This document shows, one piece after another, positions 28,321 to 40,298 of a stretch of DNA of 64,000 nt. The notes beneath the pieces were generated by a model, which worked only from the letters and a program-made list of their open reading frames with translations, had not been told where the DNA came from and ran no database searches. Both the position numbers and the translations under genes were made by a program. This DNA is from Branchiostoma belcheri (lineage: Eukaryota > Chordata > Leptocardii > Amphioxiformes > Branchiostomatidae). The number at the start of each line of letters is the position of its first letter. Position 1 is the first letter of the stretch. The DNA lies in assembly GCF_001625305.1 (NCBI RefSeq), contig NW_017804464.1:713164-777163 (forward strand), written 5' to 3'.

Positions 28321-30189
28321 TTAATTCACGACGACATTTCCGGTGGCTTGAACGTCACTTGTTTTGTTTCGTTCATCAAATTGATACCCAAACAAAGAAA
28401 ATTCAACTCCGCGTGATTCCATCAAATGCATTTGAATCAACCATTCATGCTAACGTTACATTTAGTGAATAAAAACAGTCGAACCGCAGACCGCTATGCG
28501 CATCGGTTCTGCGCAGCTCTCTCTAAGATCTCGTTTAAATCTCGTGCTTCTTTTCCAAGGTAATGTGATCCGCGAGAATCCACGAGAGTTTGCTACTGTT
28601 TACTGTTTGGCTTGTAACTCCGCTTTGCGTAAGTGTTTCCTTGTCATACGTTAATGTGAGATGTAAGAATGGCCGGCGTCACACTCAAGGTCGTAGATGT
28701 ACATTACCGGTGGTGTTTGTTGGAGAAACGAGGTTTCAAAGTTGACCGTGTATGATGGAGATGATTCCACTCGAGACAGGTACCCTTTAGTTTTTTTGGG
28801 GGCAAACCCGTTTGCCCTATTTCATCGTCGATTTGGTGTATTGTTTAATAAAGTATAGACCCTCCCTCATCTATCGTGTGTTGTTTCTTTTGGGATCCTG
28901 TAGTTGTTACAATATAGTAACCGATAGTAAGTTGGGCTCATTCAGTCGAATTCTCAACGATTTTTGTTCGAATCGCAAGCTTTTGCAATTGTTCTAACCA
29001 ATACACCTGTAATGTAAGATATGGCTGAAATATAGTTATGTTGGCTTGACACCTGTGTTCTTATTTTTGAAGTTGCACAATGTGTATTGCAGCTCAACCT
29101 TGAGAAAAGGTGTAATTTCTTTACAGTTTCTTTGCCTTTAAAAATGTTCTGTTAAAAGTTATATAGAACAAAAAAGAAAGTGAAAGAATATCGACCAAAT
29201 AGTAAGCTTCAAAGCGATACCCACTTTACGGATGAAAACAGAAGAGAAGGAATTTGGGCATGAACAAATACAACAACAGGTTAATTTTTCATGACCTAAT
29301 TTTTGAAGGAGAAATCGGACACTATGACCTGTTACTGTAAATATACAGACATCGGGCATATGTACTGACATTTGTATAGTTGCACATGAATCCCACTTTC
29401 TCTAGCGTCTTCATGATATAAGTCTGACTTGGAATGGGTTTCAGAAAGTCTGTTTGTGATGAAAAAACTTGATTACTTCTTTTTATGAACTTTCGCAAAC
29501 AGCGGTTGAAAGTTGCAACATTGTTGGCGGCGCGAAAAATAGAACGCCCTGCCTTGGTTCCATGGATCGAACGCAGAAGTTCGAAACCGATTGACTTCAA
29601 ATTTGACGATTTTTGAATGGTCAGAACCTTGTCTTAATTCCTCTTTTTGTATATACTTGATTGTTATCATATCACTTATTATATTGCATGTCGTAGCCAC
29701 ATTCATACAGTTTCTCATACCAAGAAACGAATTTTATGACAGTACGCGAAATGTATCAAAATGTAGCGGAAACTCAGGATGGTGTGTGTCAGTAGCTTAC
29801 AACTGGGCTAAATTTGACCACCGCGATGTGCGCATCGTCACAGTTTTTTTGGGGGCAAACCCGTTTGCCATAAAATTTACCAGGGGTCATTGGTATCAAT
29901 GTAAAGGTAAAGAAGTGGGCTATCACACTGTGGTATTAGCTAACGGGATCCAGTTAAATAGTAAAAAAGACAAGCACAAATAAAATGACCAAAAATTGCT
30001 AATTTTTGGAAGGCCGTAGCGCTCGCTGCCATTTTGCAATGCACGAAATATCTACATGGTTGTACTGGGCAAATCCTGTAGATATGAAAAAATGTAAACA
30101 TTGTGTAGGTCTGAGGTCTTTTTGCTGCACTATAGGCAGTTGTTTACACCCATGCAACGGGGTCAAATCGTGACCCGGCAAACGCCGTA
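28321..30189. other. Intergenic region between the repeat array and HCCS
   Basis: No convincing gene. A 28-codon ATG frame at 28669-28755 (MAGVTLKVVDVHYRWCLLEK...) has a good start context but no splice continuation. Two copies of a TTTTTTTGGGGGCAAACCCG-containing 27-bp phrase lie at 28792-28818 and 29844-29870, same orientation, about 1.05 kb apart. The rest is AT-rich. Confidence 0.4.
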
Positions 30190-30336
30190 TCTTAGAGAAT
30201 AACGCGTTCTACGGTGACCTGCGGTTCGACTGAAAAAGGGTCTAAGAGTACAAGTACTTCCGGGGTCATCACATGGTGACCTTGCTTGCGAAACATTCTG
30301 ACTCAGGACCTGGTACTGGCACGAGTTCGCGATTTG
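30190..30336 (+). promoter_or_regulatory. HCCS: Probable HCCS 5' leader exon with ETS site and short uORF
   Basis: A strong donor (TTTG|GTAAGT at 30337) matches an acceptor directly before the HCCS ATG (TTTGTATATCAG at 31145), so a non-coding first exon ending at 30336 is likely. ACTTCCGG at 30256-30263 is the complement of CCGGAAGT, the GABP/NRF-2 type ETS site common in nuclear genes for mitochondrial proteins. An ATG at 30273, if in the leader, would read across the junction and stop at GAATAA just inside HCCS, overlapping its start out of frame. The 5' limit is a guess. Confidence 0.45.
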
Positions 30337-31151
30337 GTAAGTTTAAATATTTTCTTAGAAGTCATCCAGATATCAAAGAATTGTCGATAATCAGATGTTT
30401 TATACTCCTTAGCCAACACTTGATTCATATTTCGTCGTTGCTGAAGCCCTATTGAGTGTCTTTTGCAAGTAAGAGTTATGACATTTTGTTCGAACGACTT
30501 TTACTAGCTTTGGGTGCCATTATGTTATATGCTCAGCTGTATATTATGCTTCCTATATTATCTAACGTTACATCATGTAATTAATGCGGCTTCCTTAGTC
30601 ACCACGGCTAAGTGTGCCAGTGGTTTCATTCTGCGGCCTTTTGTTTAGTTTTCTGTGTAGAAGGCACCCCCTCCCCCAGGTCAATTAAAAGATTATATTT
30701 TTATTCCTTGTAGATTGATAATTTCAACCTATTATTTCTTATTTGAGAAAAATTTCCAATTGCTACTGTTTCTCTTCAGTCTTGGGCCCTTTTTTATTTT
30801 ATTTGATTGTCATTAACCAAATTTGGAAATGGCAGAGACTGCGATCAGGACTTCTACCCAGTTCAGAGTCTCGACTCTCCACCATGACATCTATGGGGGG
30901 CCTGCATGCCTTTTTTTCATAAGGCGTAATCAGGCCTTTTTAGTCTTCGTAATCCGTAGGCAGCCTCCCCCCAAATCAAAATAATACGTAATAGTACATT
31001 AGCCGCAAAGCGTTAAGTCGTAGTCTGTTATCAGTTATAGGAATTTAATGTAATTAGTAACCGACTGCGAAAATTTTGCATAATTCATAATTACTACCCC
31101 CCCCTCCTTTATATATATATATGTAACGTTACATTTGTATATCAGGAAGCC

Positions 31152-34100
31152 ATGGGGAATAACCAAACAACTGTTCCTGCCGACCCGCCCAACCCTGATG
31201 TGAAGAAAATGACTCCACCTCCAGAATGCCCCATGCACGCTGCTGCATCTCAGAGTACACAGGACAGGACAGCAGGTATAGTACTGTGTCACTGCTCCAC
31301 TGACACTTTATTTCTTTCCATTGTGGCTAATGTATGATAATTTGTTACAAAATTCTGCTCTAGACAATGAGGGCTGTCCAAAACCTCGAAACACTACTAG
31401 TACCCTTGTGTGATGTAGAATCGGTACAAACATTCACGGATGGATTTACCTAACCCCACTTCCAGTAGACCTAGACCATGATTATCATATAGCCAGAAGA
31501 CTGCCCAATCAGAAGCCCCCATTTCCCATTGATTATCACGGCAAAACCTCACTTTGCTTCAAGTTTGCTACGTCGCTACATAGGCTGTATGATAATAACG
31601 TTAATGACCCGCCTATTCTTCAGTGTATATTGTGTCATTAGGCCATAAACACGTCATAAATGTAATGGTTATAAGAAATGACCAGGCCTTACAAAACACA
31701 CCACAGGGCGGGTCATTAACCCTTAATTGTTGCTGCCCTTCAGACTCCCACCTGTCCAGGTTGGCCAGTGTCCCGAGCGAGTGTCCCATGAGTGGACAGG
31801 GCGGTGGACAGGCACTCATCCCACAGCAGCCTGAGTCAGACATCAACCCAGACAACAGGGTAAGGAAGGCAGGGCTCAAAATGCTGGGTGCATGTGCACC
31901 TTAATACATCTTAATTTGGAGTTGACATGAACAGCTGAATAGGGATGTTGCAGTGTCAAAAATACCCACCTGCAGTCTGCATTTTGCAGAGGCATTTTCA
32001 ATATTGTAGAGGAAAAATTAAGCAGCCTGCAACTTTACAGACTGAAAAAAATCAGTCAAGGGGTTTTATAGTGTCCACATGATATTGTTTAAGAGGTTTT
32101 GTGTTTACTACCGACTGCATGTAGCCTGGGTACCATCCGGATTTTCGCTCCGCAACGTTTGAAAAAATCATTTTTCAAGCATTGCGGAGCAAAAATCCGG
32201 ATGATACCCAGGCTAGACTGCATGCATTTTTCAAATTGCACATAAAATGTTTGCCAACATGCAATGTTATAACCATAAGTTGTTTTTCCTTTGGCAGATG
32301 CCACCGCCAAACCAGCAGCCTGCCCCTGACCAACCGTTCATCCTCCCCACAGAGAGAGTGGTATCTTCCATCCCGAAGGCGGGTACAGAGGGTGAGCGCT
32401 GGGTGTACCCATCACCACAGATGTTCTGGAATGCCATGCTGAGAAAGGGGTAGGAAAACTGTTCACTGACGGGGCATTATGTAACATTTTCACACTGAAA
32501 ATCATCATATTTTTTGTCTCAGAGATATGAGTATCCTATGGGGAAGGATATTTTTTTTATTCAACTAACAAAATTAAAAGAATGACCAGAAAATTGATTT
32601 TCGAAATCCAGCTTTGCCTCCCTGAAATTGCATTTGGATGCCTTAAAATTGTGAAAACAATTGTGAATATATTTTTAAGGCAGTTCTGCATGTATAAAAC
32701 AGTGATGTACATGTATCAGTACATATCAGGCCTAAACAGTTTGTTTTGTATTGTAGGTGGAGATGGAAGGAAGATGCCCTGTCACCTGATGACATGCAGA
32801 ACATCATCAGCATCCACAATGCTAACAATGAACAGGCCTGGGAAGAAGTGCTGAGATGGGAGGCCTTACATGCCAGGTGAGTACATGTAGGTGTGGTGTG
32901 GGTTGTTAGTTGGCGTAGTAGCTAACTTGTTACAGTACAAATCTTATTATTAAAATCAAAGTGTCAAAATTGACTCAAATTTCAGACTATGATCCCTTTG
33001 AAACATCATTTCCCATCTTTGAGTGGCAAGTTTTAAGACAATGGAATGCACTCCACAGGCTCTTGTAGGTTTTATGCCACCTTTGGCATTCACCCTTGAC
33101 ACTGTTAAAGTCTGCCGATGCAAAATTTTACATCCAGAGACTTAGTTACAAAGGGACAAAAACATGACTTTGGAATGATGAAGAAAATATTGTAATAATA
33201 TATTAATTTTTGTTGTATTTTGCAGGGAGTGTCCATGTGGTCCAAAGCTGGCCAAGTTTGGAGGAAAGGCCAAAGAGTTCTCCCCCAGGGCCAGGATGAG
33301 GAGCTGGATGGGGTAAGTCTACAACAGTTCTAGCAGTCATTGTGAAACCTACATGTAGTCCTTAAATGTACATCAGGTACAGGTACCGGCTTAGGTGACA
33401 TGTACCTGTACCTGAACAATTCGACAAACTTACACAATATTATTATGTTCTTCTAAACCTCCGAAGTAACAATAGAAACAATTTAATATAAGTTGTTAAC
33501 TTGAGTGCAGTTAACTTGAGTGCAGCGTCACACTGTCCTTGTTATGTCTGTATGTTTTGATGAATAAAAAAAAACAAAAAAAACAATAGAAACAGAAAAA
33601 TTAAGTTGACAGTCTTTATTGAGTTTATTCCAATCAAACGGGACAGAACTAGGCAGCCATAAGTCATGTTCAAACAAAAGAGAACCATTCATATGTAAAT
33701 AATAAACAAACCCAACCAGTTGCAGTTACTGAGACAAACACTAGGTGGCGCTGGTAACCTGTGACCTGGCTTATGTCATGATGAGTGTTCACAAAATGAA
33801 TTTTGTAGTGAAACTTTAGTTGTCTCTTTGCTTCACCCGTGCAGGTATGAGCTGCCCTTTGACCGCCATGACTGGATTGTGGACAGGTGTGGAAAGCAGG
33901 TAAGTTTACCTTAATTGTTTTGTTTTTTCATCCGTACTGTAGTTTGATGTTGTATTGTAAGCACTGTTGTTATGTCAACAACAGGTGTACTTTTGTACCT
34001 CTGTTCCCAGAGGAAAATTATGTGTCAATTGTCACCCCCATATAATGCTTGAAAAGAATGTTACGTACCGGTAGTCATTACTACATCAGGGCTCGAAATA

Positions 34101-34651
34101 CTGGGTTCATATACTTTAGTGCAGGTAAAACTGTGCAGATATAGTATATATCTAATGTCTACCTGTACCTAACCTGCAGTGACTGGTCTGTGTGCCATGG
34201 CTTAAACACAAATACGGGTGTATGTGGATTTTCATTAGCTGTTTTTGGCTGTCATCACCTATGTATTGTAAAGAAAATAATGGCAATGGTTTCTGAATAG
34301 CTTTTAGTTTGATCCATACTTCCTAAATTCTGAGTGGTGCAGGTAAAAATTTGTCTGGTGCAGGTAAAATTGATCTGGTGCAGGTATGCAGAAGCAAGTA
34401 TTTGGAGCACTGTACTGCATGTATTCCTCCCACAGGTGAGGTATATTATTGACTACTACGATGGTGGAAGCGTGAAGGAAAACTTCCAGTTTACCATCCT
34501 GGACGTGCGGCCGGCTATGGACTCGTTCGGTGCGGTGTGGGACCGGATGAAGGTGGCGTACTGGCGCTGGACCACCTCACCACCGAAACACACCAGCAAG
34601 GAGGAGCTGAAACTTTCCAAGGACTTCCCAGAGGAAAGACAGAAAGTCTAG
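31152..34651 (+). CDS. HCCS: Holocytochrome c synthase (cytochrome c haem lyase)
   Basis: Attaches haem to apocytochrome c (and c1) in the mitochondrial intermembrane space by thioether bonds. Coding exons 31152-31275, 31744-31859, 32298-32449, 32757-32876, 33226-33312, 33845-33899, 34436-34651; 289 residues, close to vertebrate HCCS with a slightly longer N-terminus. The N-terminus has two haem-regulatory CP motifs (ECPMH, ECPMSG). Family blocks follow in order: [47 protein letters not shown] (with the His that ligates haem in human HCCS), [42 protein letters not shown] and [10 protein letters not shown]. Kozak context GCCATGG. All junction phases fit. It is convergent with the thioredoxin-fold gene at 35810. 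No missing residues were noticed. Confidence 0.97.
32122..32215. mobile_element. 94-bp foldback MITE with 9-bp target-site duplication
   Basis: In HCCS intron 2. Arms start TAGCCTGGGTA and end TACCCAGGCTA and pair over about 36 bp with few mismatches (including ATCCGGATTTT and GCTCCGCAA), around a short loop. The insertion is flanked by GACTGCATG on both sides (32113-32121 and 32216-32224). Confidence 0.85.
34090..34395 (+). repeat. Dispersed CAGGTA-rich repeat, copy in last HCCS intron
   Basis: Same family and orientation as 11618-11985, ending in the triple (T)GGTGCAGGTA motif. It stops 40 bp before the acceptor of the last HCCS exon, so it forms part of that exon's upstream splicing context. 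Confidence 0.65.
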
Positions 34652-34672
34652 ATCACAAGTTACTCCCATATT

Positions 34673-34769
34673 GTTTAAAGTTAAAACTTTTGATCCAACG
34701 CAATAAAGTTCTCTCACCTCGAGCTAGGTGAAATTTTATTGTGTTGGATCGAAAGTTTTAACTTAAAAC
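34673..34769. mobile_element. 97-bp palindromic MITE in the HCCS 3' UTR
   Basis: Arms GTTTAAAGTTAAAACTTTTG... and its near-complement pair over about 38 bp, with a small inner palindrome TCACCT...AGGTGA. It begins 22 bp after the HCCS stop codon. Its left arm carries AATAAA at 34702-34707. Longer relatives of the same family are at about 45731-45890 and 56170-56360. Confidence 0.75.
34702..34707 (+). terminator. HCCS: Candidate HCCS poly(A) signal AATAAA
   Basis: First AATAAA after the HCCS stop (51 bp downstream), lying inside the palindromic MITE. Cleavage would be expected around 34720-34735. Use of the site is inferred. Confidence 0.45.
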
Positions 34770-35809
34770 ATGTAACAACCAACACAGATGAACTTTCATG
34801 ATATTACTTACAGTTCAACTTTGTACATCATATTTGGTTGTGTTAAGTTCTTGATACAGTAGAAGATTTCATAGATAAGATTGACTTACCTGTCCAGTGT
34901 AAGGGCATTTAAGAATTAAGGACAAGAAGTCCTGAACCAGTAAGACTATAGTAAGTACTAAATATTTTGGTTGTTTTACAGGCTTTTGAGAGTGTACAAA
35001 TGTTACGGTTTGTGAAACGTGTTAAGACAAGCATGAGATTTTTATTTTAGCATATGTTATGAAATGTTGTTGAGTTCTTAATATATTTTCCTGAGAACTC
35101 CTACGACATACATGTATATTAAAAATGTATTTCACAAGTTTGAAATTATCATGGCATAGTACTTAGGTATGTAGATATGTGTTAGATGTAAACTTACTGT
35201 TTGAAAATTCTTTCAAATTAAAAAATATTGATATTGTGTAAAGTACTGAAAAGTTGACAAGGTTGCATATTGGTAGAACGAAATCTTCAGTAAGTGTAGT
35301 CAATAGAAAATATAACATTCAGTACATGTATATGAAGTTAAGTAAAAATTTGCTGAATATAAATTAAAGGCGAAGGTTCCTAAAGAAACTGTTGGCACTA
35401 CATGAACAACCAGAGCCTTTCTTCCAAACAGAAAGTCACAGACACAAGATATACTGAAAAATGTTTCACAGTGGAAAAAGAGCCACTCATGTAATGTGCA
35501 CACGGCCAAATGTTAATAGGCAACAAGACAAGTCACAATACAATCTTTACCTTTATGCTCAGGACTTACCGGTAGTCAGCCAGAATTGATGATCCTACCA
35601 AAAACCTTAAAAGGTATTTCCTTCATTCACAGATAAGAATTAGATGACAGAGTTAACTTTTGTTACAAATAAGATTTGACCCAAATATACAAAAAAATCA
35701 CCTCTACACATGTAAGCATTGATCTAATACTAGGCAGGACAATTATGTTCTATACAAAACAAAACTAAAGAAAAACGTTTTTTTATGTTTCGATGATAAA
35801 ACATTTGAT
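34770..35809. other. Spacer between the convergent HCCS and thioredoxin-fold genes
   Basis: Should contain the rest of any HCCS 3' UTR and the 3' UTR of the minus-strand gene. AT-rich, no coding signal, no recognised repeat. Confidence 0.4.
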
Positions 35810-38800
35810 CTAGAATTCATCTTTGACAACCTTTGTGGTGAATTTCAGCCCTCCCTCTTTCTTGGCTTTCTGTACCGGGGGTAGAAAGTTGACTTGGAAT
35901 CTTTTCTTCTCTACTTCCAACAGATCTCTCATTTCCACAAACCCTCGCCTGCCCGCCATGTTCTCTCCCGGTAGTGTGTGTCTATACTGCTTGTTCACCG
36001 CGAACAGAAACTTCACCAGGTTGACGTAGTTCACATCCCCCATCAGATCTTCATTGTAAAGAACCGCTTCAAATGTCATAGAATCCTTCTTTTCCTTGGT
36101 CTTGGAAACCAGTACAGCAATAGTGGGGAGGTCGAAATCTTTCAGTGATTGGCCAAAGATGGCGAGGTCCTTGTCAGATGGGTTGATCATGGTGCGGAAG
36201 TTGAAGAAGGAGTAGTAGCGATTCACCATGGCCTTGAACATGCAGGAAGGCGACTCATCTGAAAGATTAGGTTGATGCAATATGTTAAATCTGTTCATTA
36301 TTATACCTACATGTAATAATAATATACCTCGGTAACAGCCAATTTACTAGGGAAACATCAAAATCTCAATATCATAATAAATTTTAATGTTCTAGCAACC
36401 TATTGTCGGATACAAACCTAATATCAGGACAGCTGGAAACCGTGTAGGAGTGGATGAGTAGGACTGGTAGATGAAATCCTGTAGGCCAGCATCGTCCACA
36501 CTTGCCAGGGAGTCTGGGATACTGCTACAGGCCTGAATCCTGGCATCCAGGGGACTGTCCACGTATGTCCACTGCTTGTCTGAACCTGTCTCTCCAGAAT
36601 GGTACACTCGAGCTGCATGGGTCTTCACCATGTCATAGTCCTGTTGGGTTGGAAAAAAACAATTCACTTGCAGGGCTCCATACTGATGTCTACCTGCACT
36701 CAGGTACTTGGTATATGCAGGCTAGTATAGGTAATATTGGAGCTGTGCAGGTATTTCTGATGTCTACCTGCACTGCTCCATGTACTGGGTATATATAGCT
36801 GCAGGTTAGTGGTAAAATTGGAGCTGTGTAGGTATTTCTGATGTCTACCTACATCTGACCTGCACTGCTACAAATGTACATGTACTGGGTATGCACCTTA
36901 GTGCAGGTAATATTGGAGCTGTGCAGGTATTTCTGATGTTTACCTGCACCTAACCTGCACTGGGCAATGTACTGGGTTTAGTATGAAGTATAATAATGCT
37001 AACTGTTTTCAAGTCTTTATTCTGAGTCAGAATTAAAAAAAAAAAAAAAAATTCTCAGTCATAGTGGTAAGAAAAAAGATCTTGCTCTATAAGGAAATTA
37101 TCTGTGCTTCGGATGTGCCACTAACACCGACAATATAAGACAGTCAATTTGGATGGTTGAACTGGAAGCCCTGGAGATTTTTGAGGTTATTACAGAGAGC
37201 ATCAGGAAGTTTTATCACCTGTCTATAGTAAATCCTACTGGAGAAAACACTGTCTCTGCCTGTTTCATCTTTCAACAGATACTCCGTCTTTCGTTATCCC
37301 CCTCTATCCCTCCTTACATGAATTATTTAGGTCGTGAATCCGACATTTGCTCCTATAAATGCTACAGGTGTGGAATGACTTGAACGCCTTTGTCTGGCTT
37401 GGCCGGCCTATGGATAAATATTTGATGGACTTTTACTTCATTATCTGGAGTCCATACAATCCATGCAATAAGCTGCATAAACCTTAAGTTCTTTAGGTTG
37501 ACAGTTTGTGTATTTTATGCTTTGCAAAGGGTGCAGCATTTTGAATTAATGGAGTTGAACAAAGTGCAGGAAATGATAGTTTGTTGATGTTTCCATCGAA
37601 GCAATTATGATGCAGCAGCCTCAGAAAAATGTAAAGACACATTTTTCACAACAATTAAAATTGTAATAATGAATGTTTCAGGGTATTTTTTTTCTTTTTT
37701 TGTGACAAGCCTACATCAACTAATTTCCTGTGACAACAGGCCATGACGTGCTTATAGAAATTCGCGTGCATGCTCAGAAAAGTGAGTCTTAAATTCACTG
37801 GCTCGTAATATTTCTCTGTTTCCTGAACCCAGAAATGCACTTTGGAATTGTAGGTCGGAGGTCAGTGTGTGAATGTATTGACAGTTCTTGTTTCAGGGTG
37901 CACATGTTGACTAAATCTGTATCTGTATAGCCAGTATAACCGCCATTCGGCGTAACACACCAGCTTCGCAGGCACTTGGCTAAAGTGGAATTTTCCAAGA
38001 AGTGGGTATAGGTCCAAAGTCTTATGTACATGTGAATGTCTTATCAAAAGATTAGAGTTCAGGTCCATTGAATTATTTTCAGTACTTTTGTCAAAATAGT
38101 TGTCAAAATATGTTTTGTCCTTGATTTACATATTGGATCATAAATTTTGATATCATGCATATTTTACATGTACATTAATAATATTGAGTAAGTTATGAGT
38201 GGTTATGTACATAACAGAATAGACTCATTTCGTGTTTAATTCCCAGATGAAGTACCCATTACAGGTGAGACAAAAGGTACACAATGGATACTCCATCACC
38301 ATGGAGACAAGACAGACATATTTGTCTACCTGTCTGGCTGGACAAGCTGTTTCTGGTCCAGTTAGCCTGTGGTATGACACAGATATTGGCCTGCAGGCTC
38401 GCCTGCACACAGATTCAGGCTTAGCGTTCCGTGCCTGCCCCACAGGAATTACAGCAGTGACTGACAACAAAAGGTTGGCTGACAAAACTTCAACAGTCCC
38501 ATGACAGAAGCTGACTACTGACACTGGGACCTTAAGAAGCTAGCAGGTTTGAATTGTGGGATTTTTCAAGAACACCTGGACTAGTTGGACTTTATACAGA
38601 GAAAAGGGGCTGACAAAACTTCAACCATTGAGTTCAATGACAGAAGCTCAGACTTAAGAAACTACTGGAGTTGACTTGTGAGTTTTTAATACAAGAACAC
38701 TCAGACTGGTTGGACTATAGATATATTACAGAAATATAAAGAAAATAGAGAAATACAACAGAATCTTACCAATAATGCAGATAGGTTTTGATGTGTGAAT

Positions 38801-40298
38801 ACCGAAACATGAAATATTATGATATAAAGTATTACCCGGTACACTCACTATCCGATTTAGCATATAAAGTAATAGATAAAGAAATATATTATCTGGAAAA
38901 CAAATAACCTGTCCAAATGGAGGGTGCCCTCCACTATGTTGGCCTGCTTCCCAGTCAAAGGGGATATGTACATATTTAAGTAGGAATGTTCTCTTGATTT
39001 ACATACTGTATAGTTACATTATTGGATAGCCTAACACCAGACTCACTCGTCACATTCCTTATCGTATTAAGGGTAAGTTACATCTGTGTAAAATGGAGGT
39101 ACATGTATTTGACAAAGCATACTTGTGAAAGTCATGATTTACCAATGTCTGAAGTAAATCCTTCTCTTCTTTCCTGTCAATCATCCCCACCCAGACCACG
39201 CCCCTCAGGGCTACTGCCATCCTCTTCCACTCCAAGGTTAGGGAGCCTGCAGAAAAATAAACAGATGTTAACAAGTTCAAAATTTTGTGGGGAGCATGAT
39301 CATACGACATACCTCTGATGATGTGTCTGTATTTTATGTAAACAAGCCTGACAATTCAGCCCTAGGGCTGCAACCAGGATGTGGTTTGGGAGAAATAAAC
39401 CATTCTGCTACTACTAGTCTACTACGGACATCCCTATAGGTTACTGACAGCATGGCTCTCAGCCAATCAAGAGCGTGGATTTCTTGCAATCAAAAGTCCA
39501 AAGTACTAGCCTACGTACCATTAAACAATTCATTTTTTAATCAAACAAAATGATAGATTTGATCAACTTTAAGGATTTGAGGTAGAGAAGTGAATGAATG
39601 ACAATCTGTGATGGTCTTACCTGTATGGAAGATCACAATCCATGCCTCCTCACTATCCAGCACTTCTTTGGTGAAGTTGGACTTAGTCAGAGGGAACATG
39701 TCCAGATATCTGTCAAGTTACAATCGTATATTATTATTATCATTATTTGATACATGTATAACAAATTGAGTGCAATCAGAAATTGCAGACTTATTTTTCT
39801 TAAGACTTTGTGCAGTCTTAATTTCCGATACATCCTTCCACTCACCGACAAAAGTAGGTGCAATGCGGATGCATCTCATGTATAATTGGATAATTTTGCA
39901 GAAACACTGACACAGTCATAAGTGCATAATTATATTTGTACACACACACAACACACACATACTGCATATTAAATGTCCTTGTAATCTTAGTACATAATAT
40001 GGTTGATCTGAGTAGCACTAGTAGTTAGCATGGTTCCGATGCGACAAATTAAATGTACTAAATTGAAAAGACCTGTTCACAAAATAAAGCAAATGCTTAG
40101 TATCGGTGTAACTGGAAGTGGAAGAACAGCAATAGCTAAGTAACACGTCACTTATAAAGTCAGCCCCACCCATAATTTTTACCTCTCGTGTTCTTCCAGC
40201 TCAATTTCCTGTTGTACAGACTCTCGGCAACATAAAAACAACGTCAGAGAAACGAAAACCAGTCGGTAGATGACATATTCTCTAGATCTCGTTGGCAT
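35810..40298 (-). CDS. Thioredoxin-fold ER-luminal protein, CxxC absent, C-terminal KDEF
   Basis: Coding exons 40183-40298, 39621-39709, 39143-39246, 36418-36640, 35810-36258; phases all fit; 326 residues. Signal peptide about 8-25 (YVIYRLVFVSLTLFLCC). A thioredoxin-like block follows: EEAWIVIFHTG then LTLEWKRMAVALRGVVWVGM, matching the PDI pattern W.V.F...EWK..A..L.GVV.VG.[ID], but where PDIs have CGHC this reads HTGSLT, so it should be redox-inactive. The rest (DYDMVKTHAARVYHSGETGS..., FRTMINPSDKDLAIFGQSLK...) is not recognised. The last four residues are KDEF, a plausible variant of the KDEL-type ER retrieval signal. Likely an ER chaperone or scaffold; no symbol assigned. It shares a roughly 400-bp head-to-head promoter with PTBP. 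Confidence 0.8.
36668..36985. repeat. Three tandem partial copies of the CAGGTA-rich repeat
   Basis: In an intron of the thioredoxin-fold gene. About 100-bp units repeat the order AATTGGAGCTGTG[CT]AGGTA, TTTCTGATGTCTACCT, GCACTGC, GTACTGGGTAT. Related to the 5' parts of the copies at 11618 and 34090. Confidence 0.7.
38478..38728 (+). repeat. Diverged tandem duplication, about 130-bp unit
   Basis: Both copies begin GCTGACAAAACTTCAAC, continue with ATGACAGAAGCT, a CTTAAGAA stretch, a TTGTG-G(A/T)TTTTT region and end near GGTTGGACTATA / AGTTGGACTTTATA. Intronic; no coding signal. Confidence 0.6.

Noticed and set aside
37153..37383. 76-codon plus-strand frame
   Set aside because: No acceptor, homology or conserved pattern; length is expected by chance in this base composition.
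38225..38524. Cys-rich minus-strand frame in an intron of the thioredoxin-fold gene
   Set aside because: No splice sites fitting the host gene and no regular Cys spacing; partly overlaps a tandem duplication.
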